Shown here piece after piece: positions 8,525 through 16,068 of a stretch of 44,710 bases of DNA. Position 1 is the stretch's first letter. Each line of letters starts with the position of its first letter. This DNA is from Aldersonia kunmingensis (GTDB lineage: Bacteria > Actinomycetota > Actinomycetes > Mycobacteriales > Mycobacteriaceae). Made by a program: the position numbers and the translations under genes. Under the pieces are notes generated by a model. That model did no database searches. It was not told the DNA's origin and saw nothing but the letters and a program-made list of their open reading frames with translations. Where the stretch lies: NCBI RefSeq assembly GCF_001646865.1, contig NZ_LRRB01000223.1, forward strand, positions 1 through 44,710, written 5' to 3'.

Positions 8525-9309
8525 ACGACATTTACCGCGGCTCGCTCTCGGCGGGGAGCCTGCTCGAGACCGGTCGATTGCTCCGCCGATGGTCGCGTCA
8601 GCCGGAAGTGATCACGACGACGCTGGCGCTGCCGATTCTGCTGCTCCTCATGTTCGATCTGGTGCTGGGCAAGTCACTTGGCTCAGGTGTTGGCGACGCC
8701 GCTGACGATCCCATTTACGGGTTCGTGCCGATGATTGCTATCGCCGGCGCGATCTACGGATCGACCGGCACCGGTTCGTCGCTGTTCAAGGAGCGCGAAA
8801 GCGGTCTGCTGCGCCGGTTTTGGGTTCTGCCGATTCACCGGGCTACCGGACTCGTCGGCCGACTGCTCGCCGAATGTGTTCGCGCTGCGGTGGCGACGGT
8901 CGTAGTGCTCCTGCTCGGCGTCGTGCTCGGGTTGCGCTTCGAACACGGCTGGGCGGGGATGCTCGGTTCTCTGGTGGTGCCGATCATCGTGATCGCCGGG
9001 TTCACCCCGCTGGTCGTCGCAATCGGCGTCAGTGCCGTCGGCGACAAGGTCGTCGAGCTCTTCGCAATCCTGGTGCTGCTCGCGATGTTCTTCAACACCG
9101 GTTTCGTTCCGGTCCAGGACTATCCGGGCTGGCTGCAGCCTGTCGTCCGTTACCAGCCGATGAGCTGTGCCGTCGACGCCATGCGCGGGTTCACCCTCGG
9201 TGGCGCGATCGCCACGCCGCTGCTCTACACGGTCGCGTGGTCGGCCGGGTTGGTCGCGGTCTTCGGCACTCTCGCGGTCCGCGGCTACCGCAAGGCAGCG
9301 CGAAGCTAA
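8521..9309 (+). CDS. ABC-2 type exporter permease (second of two)
   Basis: A second 262-residue ABC-2 permease, homologous to the preceding one: both carry the TGFVPVQ-x-x-PGW-x-QP signature, here TGFVPVQDYPGWLQPVVRYQP. Hydrophobic segments include LALPILLLLMFDLVLG, VVVLLLGVVLGL and LFAILVLLAMFFNTG. ATG 8521 overlaps the previous stop (ATGA), so ATPase and both permeases are translated as a coupled unit. The stop codon lies within a short tandem duplication (see 9301-9374). Like its partner it is probably part of the siderophore exporter; the substrate is not shown by the sequence. Confidence 0.87.
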   Translation: MNDIYRGSLSAGSLLETGRLLRRWSRQPEVITTTLALPILLLLMFDLVLGKSLGSGVGDAADDPIYGFVPMIAIAGAIYGSTGTGSSLFKERESGLLRRFWVLPIHRATGLVGRLLAECVRAAVATVVVLLLGVVLGLRFEHGWAGMLGSLVVPIIVIAGFTPLVVAIGVSAVGDKVVELFAILVLLAMFFNTGFVPVQDYPGWLQPVVRYQPMSCAVDAMRGFTLGGAIATPLLYTVAWSAGLVAVFGTLAVRGYRKAARS

Positions 9310-9374
9310 CCGGCCACGAAGCTAACCGGCAGCGAGATCATGGCGTCGAGCGGCAGCGAGATCATGGCGCCGAG
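9301..9374. repeat. Two adjacent tandem duplications at convergent gene ends
   Basis: CGAAGCTAACCGGC occurs at 9301-9314 and again at 9317-9330 (period 16). A 24-base unit beginning CGGCAGCGAGATCATGGCG occurs at 9327-9350 and 9351-9374, with one difference (T/C). The first pair contains the stop codon of the permease, the second pair the stop of the convergent dehydrogenase. The 24-base period preserves frame. They look like slippage duplications of the 3' ends rather than a mobile element. Confidence 0.8.
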
Positions 9375-10744
9375 CCGATGATCATGCTGCCGACGCTGCA
9401 CTCTTCCAGTTCGTCCACGCCTGCGGCCGTCGCAAACGCGGCGGTGTCGCCGAAGCCCTGGGCGCAGGCGCCGAGCCCCATGTCGGTTGCCACGAGGTAG
9501 AGCGTCTGCATCAGCACGCCCACGTGCTTGAGCATCGTGGCGTAGGCGACCGTTTCGTAGGTCCACATGATCCGGCCCGACCGGGCCGCCATGACGAGGA
9601 GGATCTGCGGTTCGGCACCTGCGGCCAAGGTCGCCGAAGTCGATTTCACGAGCCGTTTCACCGCGGGTGAATCGGCCGCTGCGACGGGCCGCAGCACGTG
9701 GTCGAACGAGTCGTAGTGATACATCCCCGGCGCCAGTCCGGCGACGCTGCGCACCACTGGGTACAGCTCGAGTTCGTAGACGCTGCCGCCCGACGGATAG
9801 GGCCGAGAGATCAGTTCCTCGCCCTCGTCGGACGGCTTCGAACTGCGGGTCCGCGCTGTGCGGTAGAGCAATTCGGCAAGCTGGTCGACAGTGATCGGCC
9901 TGTCGTCGTCGAAGGCCCGCGTTGAAACCCGGTCTTCGAGGACAGCGGTCAGGGTCGGGCCTTCGACTCGCTTGAGCGCTATGTCCACCGCAGGCAGGGT
10001 GATCGACTCGGATGGATAATGCGGCTTGCGCGCCGGTGGCTGCGGGAACCGACCCTTCGCCCACTTGGTCGGGCCGAAATGCTCCCAGGTGATGGTGCGT
10101 TCGCCGAGTGTGCTGCGGCGGTGGAACCACAGATCGGGCGTGCTCCAGCTTCGTGTGGCGAACTCGCGATCTTCTTCCTTCGCGTCGGAAACCAGGAAGC
10201 CGCACCACCGAAGATCCTGCGCGAACTGCTGTGTGACGCTGGCCGGCAGGGTGACGTCTGCGCCATCCGGGCCGTCGAGCAGGGCGAGCAGTCGCGGATC
10301 GTGGATTCGCAAATCGCTCCAACCCCGAGGGTGTTCGAGGACGAATCCCTCCGAATCGCGGTGTAGGACAGCGAATTTCGACAGGGTCATCGACGTGGGG
10401 AGCGGCGTGTCCGGACGCGGCGCCGGCTGCCCGAACGGATGAATCGTGTACAGGTCGACACCGCCGTCGCGCACGGTGACCGACAACCAGCCACCGTCCG
10501 TCAGCCGGGCCATCAGTCCGGTGACGTCGGCTCCGTCTGCGGCAGTGGACATCTCGGCCACCGTTGCCGGTCCCTGGTTCAGTGTCTTGAGTGCCTGGAG
10601 GAGTCCCGCGGTCAAGCCGGTCAGCTTCTCGTTGCGCGGCGGATTCAGCAGTACGGCGCCAGCGGGCGTGGTTAGGCACGTGACGCCTGCGCGCAGTGCA
10701 AATTTGGTCTGGTTTGGATACGTGACGGCGGACAAACCGGGCAA
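9362..10744 (-). CDS. SagB/ThcOx-type FMN-dependent dehydrogenase (azoline oxidase family)
   Basis: 460 residues. The C-terminal half is a nitroreductase-fold domain: STRAFDDDRPITVDQLAELL, then RPYPSGGSVYELELYPV, GMYHYDSFDHVLRPV and a late GLGACAQGF segment. This pattern is characteristic of SagB-type dehydrogenases, FMN enzymes that oxidise oxazolines and thiazolines to azoles in TOMM and some NRPS pathways. The N-terminal half (about 1-240) is an extra domain with a winged-helix-like look. The gene is convergent with the siderophore exporter and has an IdeR box 50 nt upstream, so I infer that it oxidises the hydroxyphenyl-oxazoline of a mycobactin-like scaffold to the oxazole of nocobactins. 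Start: TTG 10744, or TTG 10735, which is better spaced from AAAGG. Family assignment is firm; the substrate is inference. Confidence 0.85.
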   Translation of the reverse strand: MPGLSAVTYPNQTKFALRAGVTCLTTPAGAVLLNPPRNEKLTGLTAGLLQALKTLNQGPATVAEMSTAADGADVTGLMARLTDGGWLSVTVRDGGVDLYTIHPFGQPAPRPDTPLPTSMTLSKFAVLHRDSEGFVLEHPRGWSDLRIHDPRLLALLDGPDGADVTLPASVTQQFAQDLRWCGFLVSDAKEEDREFATRSWSTPDLWFHRRSTLGERTITWEHFGPTKWAKGRFPQPPARKPHYPSESITLPAVDIALKRVEGPTLTAVLEDRVSTRAFDDDRPITVDQLAELLYRTARTRSSKPSDEGEELISRPYPSGGSVYELELYPVVRSVAGLAPGMYHYDSFDHVLRPVAAADSPAVKRLVKSTSATLAAGAEPQILLVMAARSGRIMWTYETVAYATMLKHVGVLMQTLYLVATDMGLGACAQGFGDTAAFATAAGVDELEECSVGSMIIGSAP

Positions 10745-10795
10745 CCTTTGCGGATTAACTCGCCTGTGCGGCGAAGGTAGGCTGGATCTCGTCGA

Positions 10796-10814
10796 GTATG
10801 TAAGGCTAACCTAC
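10796..10814 (-). promoter_or_regulatory. IdeR/DtxR iron box upstream of the SagB-type dehydrogenase
   Basis: Read on the minus strand the site is GTAGGTTAGCCTTACATAC. It matches the 19-bp DtxR/IdeR consensus TTAGGTTAGCCTAACCTAA at 15 positions, including the unbroken core TAGGTTAGCCT. It lies about 52 nt upstream of the dehydrogenase start, a usual place for Fe(II)-dependent repression of siderophore genes. It is also about 45 bp upstream of the rplN -35 element, but on the far side, so control of rplN is unlikely. Confidence 0.8.
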
Positions 10815-10859
10815 ATTGCGCTCCATCCGTTGGGGTAGGCCCAGTCACGCAAGGGTGAT

Positions 10860-10889
10860 TTGGAGTTGACCAGCGTGTTCGCCTAGACT
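10860..10889 (+). promoter_or_regulatory. Promoter of the rplN unit
   Basis: TTGGAG (10860-10865), an 18-bp spacer and TAGACT (10884-10889), followed by TGAGCGGTTGC. The same layout, with nearly the same -10 and downstream bases, precedes rpsH and infA, which supports the call. An alternative -35, TTGACC at 10866-10871, would leave a spacer of only 12 bp. Confidence 0.65.
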
Positions 10890-11047
10890 TGAGCGGTTGC
10901 TTGCGGGGTGTTCCATGTCCGCGATCCGGCAGCGAACCCCTTGTGGCGTGCAAAACCGCAGGCAGGCGCGCGTTCGGATGGCAACAGACCACGCGTATCG
11001 GGTCGGTATCCGCTGCGCATGAACAAGCCAGGTCATAGGAGAACGCT
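10890..11047 (+). other. Long 5' leader of rplN
   Basis: About 155 nt separate the predicted start of transcription from GTG 11048. No ORF of note lies in it. A short GGGGT/AACCCC pairing and other GC-rich stretches could fold, so a ribosomal-protein feedback site is possible but not shown. AGGAG about 8 nt before the GTG is the ribosome binding site. Confidence 0.35.
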
Positions 11048-11416
11048 GTGATTCAGCAGGAGTCGCGACTTCGTGTCGCCGACAACACGGGTGCGAAGGA
11101 AATTCTCTGCATCCGTGTGCTCGGTGGCTCGTCCCGTCGCTACGCCGGGATCGGCGACATCATTGTCGCCACCGTCAAAGACGCCGTCCCGGGTGGAAAC
11201 GTCAAGAAGGGCGAGGTCGTCAAGGCCGTCATCGTCCGCACCGTCAAGGAGCGCCGTCGTCCGGATGGTTCGTACATCCGTTTCGACGAGAACGCCGCCG
11301 TCCTGATCAAGGCGGACAACGATCCTCGCGGAACCCGCATCTTCGGCCCGGTCGGCCGTGAGCTGCGCGAGAAGAAGTTCATGAAGATCGTTTCGCTCGC
11401 CCCGGAGGTGCTGTGA
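11048..11416 (+). CDS. rplN: 50S ribosomal protein L14
   Basis: 122 residues, the normal length. [18 protein letters not shown] at the start, [12 protein letters not shown] and the C-terminal [23 protein letters not shown] region are typical L14, which binds 23S rRNA near the subunit interface and contacts L19. The start is GTG 11048 with AGGAG upstream. It is the first gene of a four-gene unit; the genes usually found before it (rplP-rpmC-rpsQ) are not adjacent here, because the siderophore locus lies upstream. Its stop overlaps the rplX start (ATGA). Confidence 0.98.
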   Translation: MIQQESRLRVADNTGAKEILCIRVLGGSSRRYAGIGDIIVATVKDAVPGGNVKKGEVVKAVIVRTVKERRRPDGSYIRFDENAAVLIKADNDPRGTRIFGPVGRELREKKFMKIVSLAPEVL

Positions 11417-11730
11417 TGAAGGTGCACAAGGGCGACACGGTGCTGGTCATCGCCGGCAAGGACAAGGGTGCCAAGGGCAAGGTCATTCAGGCCTACCCGA
11501 AGGAGAACCGGGTCCTCGTCGAGGGCGTGAACCGCATCAAGAAGCACACCGCCGTTTCCGCCAACCAGCGTGGCGCGCAGTCCGGCGGCATTGTGACCCA
11601 GGAAGCCTCGATCCACGTTTCGAACGTGATGGTTGTGGATTCCGACGGCAAGCCGACTCGCGTTGGCTACCGCACTGACGAGAACGGCAAGCGGGTCCGC
11701 ATCTCCCGTAAGAACGGGAAGGACATCTGA
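11416..11730 (+). CDS. rplX: 50S ribosomal protein L24
   Basis: 104 residues, an assembly-initiating protein that binds the 5' end of 23S rRNA. The KOW-type start [20 protein letters not shown] and the [10 protein letters not shown] segment identify it. ATG 11416 overlaps the rplN stop; an in-frame GTG at 11413 would add one residue and is less likely. It is followed after one base by rplE. Confidence 0.98.
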   Translation: MKVHKGDTVLVIAGKDKGAKGKVIQAYPKENRVLVEGVNRIKKHTAVSANQRGAQSGGIVTQEASIHVSNVMVVDSDGKPTRVGYRTDENGKRVRISRKNGKDI

Positions 11731-11731
11731 G

Positions 11732-12298
11732 ATGACTTCGACTGAGAACAAGGTCCAGCCGCGGCTGAAGCTGCGCTACCGCGCGGAGATCCGCGACGAG
11801 CTCAACAAAGAGTTCAACTACGCGAACGTGATGCAGATCCCGGGCGTGGTCAAGGTTGTCGTGAACATGGGTGTCGGCGACGCCGCCCGTGACGCGAAGC
11901 TGATCAACGGCGCGGTCACCGACCTGCAGCTGATCACCGGCCAGAAGCCGGAGATCCGTAAGGCTCGCAAGTCCATCGCGCAGTTCAAGCTCCGTGAGGG
12001 CATGCCGATCGGTGCGCGCGTGACGCTGCGCGGCGACCGGATGTGGGAGTTCCTCGATCGCCTCACCTCGATCGCGCTGCCCCGTATCCGCGACTTCCGT
12101 GGCCTCTCGCCGAAGCAGTTCGACGGCAACGGCAACTACACGTTCGGCCTGAACGAGCAGTCGATGTTCCACGAGATCGACGTGGACCGGATCGACCGCC
12201 CGCGCGGTATGGACATCACCGTCGTGACCACTGCCACGAACAACGAAGAAGGCCGTGCCCTGCTCAAGCACCTCGGCTTCCCGTTCAAGGAGATCTGA
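11732..12298 (+). CDS. rplE: 50S ribosomal protein L5
   Basis: 188 residues, binds 5S rRNA and forms bridge B1b. The conserved [35 protein letters not shown] and [11 protein letters not shown] segments are clear. ATG 11732 follows the rplX stop by 1 nt; a longer frame reaching into rplX is a by-product of the composition. The N-terminal [11 protein letters not shown] extension is like that of other mycolic actinobacteria. Confidence 0.98.
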   Translation: MTSTENKVQPRLKLRYRAEIRDELNKEFNYANVMQIPGVVKVVVNMGVGDAARDAKLINGAVTDLQLITGQKPEIRKARKSIAQFKLREGMPIGARVTLRGDRMWEFLDRLTSIALPRIRDFRGLSPKQFDGNGNYTFGLNEQSMFHEIDVDRIDRPRGMDITVVTTATNNEEGRALLKHLGFPFKEI

Positions 12299-12299
12299 G

Positions 12300-12485
12300 A
12301 TGGCGAAGAAAGCACTGGTCAACAAGGCCAACAAGAAGCCGAAGTTCTCGGTGCGGGGTTACACCCGCTGCCAGAAGTGCGGCCGCCCGCACGCGGTATT
12401 CCGCAAGTTCGGTCTGTGCCGTGTGTGCCTGCGCGAGATGGCGCACGCCGGCGAGCTTCCGGGTGTGCGCAAGAGCTCCTGGTGA
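12300..12485 (+). CDS. rpsN: 30S ribosomal protein S14, zinc type
   Basis: 61 residues, the short Zn-binding form: CQKC near residues 24-27 and CRVC near 40-43 coordinate zinc. [20 protein letters not shown] is the typical start. In genomes with both forms the zinc-free paralogue is induced under zinc limitation, usually by Zur; this is the zinc form in its normal place after rplE. It is the last gene before a terminator, whereas in most bacteria rpsH follows directly. Confidence 0.97.
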   Translation: MAKKALVNKANKKPKFSVRGYTRCQKCGRPHAVFRKFGLCRVCLREMAHAGELPGVRKSSW

Positions 12486-12513
12486 GCTAGCACCACTCAA
12501 CTGAACAACGACG

Positions 12514-12547
12514 AAGGGCACGGTCTCATCGAGGCCGTGCCCTTTCT
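12514..12547 (+). terminator. Intrinsic terminator after rpsN
   Basis: A perfect 10-bp stem AAGGGCACGG (12514-12523)/CCGTGCCCTT (12535-12544) with an 11-nt loop, running into a short T-rich stretch. It ends the rplN-rpsN unit. Confidence 0.85.
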
Positions 12548-12592
12548 CGTTGCGTTCCGGCCGCCCCTCGAGGCGGCGACCGCTGTATGTAA

Positions 12593-13531
12593 ATGGCATT
12601 CTCTGTCATGATGGCAAGCATGCTCGATCAAGAGAATGCCGTTCCCGTTACCGCCTCGTCAGCAGCGGCGACGCGAACCCACTTCGGCTCCGACTTCGAT
12701 CTCGTCTCGTTGCAGGTGTCGAGGGAACGCTCGGTCATGCGCGCCATGCTGACCGACAAGCTCCGCTCGCATGCGGGCTCGGCCTCCCTCGGGTTTCTGA
12801 CGACGCTCGTCGACTTCGTGACGTCCGATCCAGCGCTCGTGATCGTGGAGCCGGACTGGACGGCCACGCAAGACCTCGCACTGCATGCAGTCGCGCCGAT
12901 TCTCGAGGGGCCTGTCATCGTCGACAGTCGGCTCGTGCGTGCCGGCAAGAAGACGGTGGTCGTGTCGGCTGACGTCTACGACGCCCACGGCATCACCGAT
13001 CTGCGCGAGGCCGCCGACGCGATCGACGCTGCGGATGGTGCCCCACGCGACGGTGCGCCGACTTTGGCCGCGCGCAGTCTGGTGACCTTTGCCCGTCTCC
13101 CACGCTCCGCGGCGCGCGATGCCGATTCCTACACCCCAAGCAAATGGATCGGGAAGCTCCGGGAGCATCCGGGCGTGCCCGTCGACGGAACGATCTACTC
13201 CCGGCTCGATTTTCGTGTGCTCGACGCTGCCGGCGGGGTTCTCGAGCTCGACAAGCACCCGGCTGTCCTCAACTCGATCGGCACGCTCCAGGGCGGTGCA
13301 CAGGCCATCTTCGTCGAGGCTGCGGCACACGCGATGCGGCCCGACCAGGTCGCGACTGACATCCAGGTGCACTATCTGGCCCAAATGCGGTCTGGTCCGG
13401 CGAGGTCGTACGGGACGGTGATCCGGGACGCGGCCGATCACAGCGTGCTGAGTATTCGGATCGTCGACGCGGGTGACGACGACCGGCTGCTCACGCTGAC
13501 GACAGTGACGTTGCAGCGGGTTGGGGGCTGA
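12593..13531 (+). CDS. Acyl-CoA thioesterase-like protein with two hotdog domains
   Basis: 312 residues. The first hotdog repeat (about 45-165) includes ASLGFLTTLVDFV and PVIVDSRLVRAGKKTVVVSA; the second (about 195-310) includes GTLQGGAQAIFVEAAAHAM and a closing SVLSIRIVDAG strand. The LQGGAQA helix resembles the HGG-x-x-A-x motif of PaaI-type thioesterases. A double-hotdog architecture suggests hydrolysis of, or binding to, acyl-CoA in lipid metabolism. The start is ambiguous: ATG 12593, 12608, 12611 or 12620, none with a strong ribosome binding site. It is a single gene between the rpsN terminator and the convergent ESX cassette, so context gives no substrate. Confidence 0.75.
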   Translation: MAFSVMMASMLDQENAVPVTASSAAATRTHFGSDFDLVSLQVSRERSVMRAMLTDKLRSHAGSASLGFLTTLVDFVTSDPALVIVEPDWTATQDLALHAVAPILEGPVIVDSRLVRAGKKTVVVSADVYDAHGITDLREAADAIDAADGAPRDGAPTLAARSLVTFARLPRSAARDADSYTPSKWIGKLREHPGVPVDGTIYSRLDFRVLDAAGGVLELDKHPAVLNSIGTLQGGAQAIFVEAAAHAMRPDQVATDIQVHYLAQMRSGPARSYGTVIRDAADHSVLSIRIVDAGDDDRLLTLTTVTLQRVGG

Positions 13532-13559
13532 CCGCAAGTTCAGTCAATGCGCCTGTGCT

Positions 13560-14099
13560 TCAGTCGCTTACGCCCTCCACCCAGATTGCGAGTTCGGCTT
13601 CCCTCGAGGGTGTTCCGTCCCACGGGTGCAAATTGAACGCCGCGTCGCGGAGATAGTGGCGCTTTGTGGTTGGGGCCTTTGGCGTTTGGATACCCCAGTC
13701 GGTGACGACAACTTCGTGGATCTTGGGCCCGAGCTCGCTCCTTTTCAACGCGTGCGCAACGTCGGTTGCAGCAGATCGAACGGAGTCGGGTCCGGTCGAG
13801 TCAGGAACATTGAGGTCAATGTGGACATCGAGAGTGTTCGGTGCACCGAGGCCTTCGTACGTGACAACAGCGAAGAGGCAGGACCTCCCGGGTAGATCGA
13901 GATCCTTCAATTCCGCGGTCAGGAGTTTATCTTCGGGACTGTCTGACGCAGACGGACTCGGCCTTGCGCACGGTTCCTCTGGCGTGGTGGTGGGGGATGC
14001 CGAGCTAGCAGGTAGCGCAATACTTGGGGTGTCGGTGTCGCAGCCTGTGAGCAGCATCGCGCAGGCCCAGGTGGCCGTCGCCAACGTGAAGATTCGCAT
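13560..14099 (-). CDS. Small lipoprotein, last gene of the ESX-substrate cassette
   Basis: 179 residues. The N-terminus MRIFTLATATWACAMLLTGC is a signal peptide ending in a lipobox (L-T-G-C, Cys 20), followed by a Ser/Pro/Thr-rich linker (about 23-50) and a globular part of unknown family. ATG 14099 overlaps the TAA of the gene before it by one base (TAATG); a longer frame upstream is not likely. Coupling to the WXG-like gene suggests that the two products work together, for example a membrane-anchored partner or protective protein for the secreted one. That role is inference; I do not recognise the domain. Confidence 0.75.
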   Translation of the reverse strand: MRIFTLATATWACAMLLTGCDTDTPSIALPASSASPTTTPEEPCARPSPSASDSPEDKLLTAELKDLDLPGRSCLFAVVTYEGLGAPNTLDVHIDLNVPDSTGPDSVRSAATDVAHALKRSELGPKIHEVVVTDWGIQTPKAPTTKRHYLRDAAFNLHPWDGTPSREAELAIWVEGVSD

Positions 14100-14872
14100 T
14101 ACTCTGCTAGCTTCCAATCCTTTTTGTCGGAAAACCCGGTCGCAACCGAGGCCGGCCAGTGGTCCTTGCCGTCGTCGCCGGTGGGGAAGCCGGCGGGGTG
14201 ATTGACGATGTTCTTCAGTTCGTTCGACGAAATCCACACTTTCGATTGGACTTCGAGGAAGGACGTCTCGGTGGTCACAACGAAGTCGACCGCGGTGACG
14301 ATGGCGCTGCCGAATTTGTCTATACCCCATGGAGCCTCGACGATCGACGCGACCTCCGCGAGCGCCACTCCGACCTCCGCCAGCAGCGTTGCGAGCTTGT
14401 CTACGATTTGCTTGTAGAAGTTACGGCCCTCCTGGGCCAGCGTCAGCAGTTCGGTGTGAATCTTCTGACACGCCTCCGTCATCGTGGTCATGGCGGTCTT
14501 TTGGTGCTCTGACGAGTCCTTATACCGCGTGTAGGCCTTGCCGTCCCAATGACCCTCCAGGCTCACTTCCGAGTTCCCCTGGGCATTGCTCGCCGATAGG
14601 GCACTGCTGCCGATCTTCTGCCACTCCGCCGCGTAGTCGATGAACAGCAGCGGCGCGAGAATTCCCTCGCCGACGTCGATCAGTGTGTCGATCAGCTTCT
14701 GCAGGTGGTCCTGGGCGGCGTCACGGTCGTGGGTGATCGCCAGATAAAGCGCCGGGCTGATCCATTTGATTCGGTCGACATTGTCGTTGAGCTTGTCCGG
14801 AAGTTGCCTGATCTCGTCGAGTCTGTTGTCGAAGTCGTCCTTGACCTCGTTGTAGTCCAATTTGTCGACCAT
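14099..14872 (-). CDS. WXG100-superfamily-like helical protein, probable type VII secretion substrate
   Basis: 257 residues, largely helical by eye. It has a central W-D-G turn (about 109-111, GHWDGKAY) flanked by long helices, as in WXG100/LXG-type proteins exported by ESX systems, and a hydrophobic small-residue stretch (about 150-180, LATLLAEVGVALAEV). The C-terminal 60 residues (about 195-257) have no recognised family. No clean YxxxD/E signal was seen in this protein; the upstream partner has one. It is translationally coupled to an EspC-like gene (ATGA) and to the lipoprotein gene. No ESX machinery (EccB-E, MycP) lies in the window, so secretion would depend on a system elsewhere. The function is unknown. 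Confidence 0.6.
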   Translation of the reverse strand: MVDKLDYNEVKDDFDNRLDEIRQLPDKLNDNVDRIKWISPALYLAITHDRDAAQDHLQKLIDTLIDVGEGILAPLLFIDYAAEWQKIGSSALSASNAQGNSEVSLEGHWDGKAYTRYKDSSEHQKTAMTTMTEACQKIHTELLTLAQEGRNFYKQIVDKLATLLAEVGVALAEVASIVEAPWGIDKFGSAIVTAVDFVVTTETSFLEVQSKVWISSNELKNIVNHPAGFPTGDDGKDHWPASVATGFSDKKDWKLAE

Positions 14873-15198
14873 CAGATGGTGTACTCCTGCAGTTGCGCAT
14901 CCACGCCCTGCAAGCCGCGGGCGTTCTCGTCCTCTTGCGCGGCGTAGTTGGCCGCGACGGTATGCAGGGTGTCGCTGATCTGCTGCGCGGCGCTGGCGCC
15001 CTCACGGAGTCGTTCCTGAATGTATTGGGCTGCAGCGGCATACGCATTCCACGTTTCGATGAAGATGCCGAACTGGGTCCTCGGGTACTTCACGTTCTCG
15101 ATGGAGGTGGCGGTGTCGGTCAGTTTGACGGCGACCTGTTCGTGCCACGTTTTTGATGCCCGCTCGAGCAGGTCGAGTTCGACTTTCACGTCGGTCAT
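14872..15198 (-). CDS. EspC-like type VII secretion protein
   Basis: 108 residues, two-helix pattern of the EspC/ESX excreted family: LDLLERASKTWHEQVAVKL in helix one, a central FGIF turn, then a second helix ending in NYAAQEDENARGL. Y85-A-A-Q-E89 fits the general YxxxD/E export signal of type VII substrates, at the position normal for the family. Such proteins are usually secreted as partners of a larger substrate, here plausibly the 257-residue protein just downstream, whose ATG overlaps this stop. Family membership is by pattern, not by a profile search. Confidence 0.7.
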   Translation of the reverse strand: MTDVKVELDLLERASKTWHEQVAVKLTDTATSIENVKYPRTQFGIFIETWNAYAAAAQYIQERLREGASAAQQISDTLHTVAANYAAQEDENARGLQGVDAQLQEYTI

Positions 15199-15866
15199 CA
15201 GTTCTCCTTCCTCAGTAGCTGCTGCTCGTGGCGCACGAGGCGGGTGGTCAGTTCCTGGTCCGACTCCTGGTCGAGATACGCGTCATGCGGCAGGTGTGGC
15301 TTCTTGGCGCGGACCTGATCGCAGCAGTCGACAACGTCCGTCGCGATGGTGAACGCGTCCACCGACGCGGCCCACTCCGGATCGATGGTGATGGAGATGA
15401 GGCTCGACGTGGTCGCAACCACCGTCAGGCCGGGCTCGTCATGCCGGTTGTAGCCGCGCCCGTGCACGGTGTACGTGTGCGCCCCGAAGATCGTGTTCCA
15501 GGTTTCCTGGTACTCGTCGTAGGTGCGTTTCTGCAGCAGCAGCGCAGCCGCGTCGCGAATCCGAGGCCGATCCTTTTCCGGGCGGCGGCCCGACTCGACG
15601 AGCGCGAGCGCGGCTTCGTAGACCGCGTAGCGGTATGCGTCCATGATCGACTGGCCGTACAGCGCGGGGGTGAACAGGCTCTGCCACCGCGGATCGAGCG
15701 TGATCCTCGTCGGCAGGCGATCGGTCGCGATTTCCACGCTGACCAGCGACGACCGCTGCGGGGGCGTCCACGTGTCCGAAGTCGGCTGCCCGGCCCGGAC
15801 GGGGGCGTGGTTGGCCTCGTCCTCGTCGTCATAACCAACGCCGAATTCGAGATACCTAGGTGGCAC
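15198..15866 (-). CDS. Hypothetical protein with two similar segments, first gene of ESX-substrate cassette
   Basis: 222 residues, no signal peptide or membrane segment. Two stretches resemble each other: SLVSVEI...RITLDPRWQSLFTPA (about 40-70) and SLISITIDPEWAASVDAF (about 157-175), each followed by a helix, which suggests an internal duplication. The pattern of a beta-strand followed by DPRW and a helix recalls the YbaB/EbfC-like proteins common in actinobacterial ESX loci, but this is a weak resemblance. The start is GTG 15866 with AGAAGGGA 5 nt upstream. The stop overlaps the ATG of the EspC-like gene. It may be a cytosolic chaperone or regulator of the cassette. Confidence 0.6.
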   Translation of the reverse strand: MPPRYLEFGVGYDDEDEANHAPVRAGQPTSDTWTPPQRSSLVSVEIATDRLPTRITLDPRWQSLFTPALYGQSIMDAYRYAVYEAALALVESGRRPEKDRPRIRDAAALLLQKRTYDEYQETWNTIFGAHTYTVHGRGYNRHDEPGLTVVATTSSLISITIDPEWAASVDAFTIATDVVDCCDQVRAKKPHLPHDAYLDQESDQELTTRLVRHEQQLLRKEN

Positions 15867-16068
15867 ACCATTCCCTTCTCGCGTTCTATGGCGCGCTGCG
15901 CAACCGAGAGGATTGCGTCGGATCCTCGGTTCGAGCCCATAGGCTTTGACGCGCCGGAGCCGACTGCGGATCCATCGCCTTGCGCTGCGATAACGGCCTG
16001 GTTCCTTCGCCCCCCAATCGGGGTATCTAGCGGCTACGTTCGTTTGAGGCAGACGGTGGAGGTATGCG

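Noticed and set aside
10774-10792. Second iron box near AAGGTAGGCT
   Set aside because: Only one half resembles the IdeR consensus; too weak to report beside the good site at 10796.
10796-10814. Iron control of rplN by the same IdeR box
   Set aside because: The box lies about 45 bp upstream of the rplN -35, not overlapping the promoter; repression from there is unlikely.
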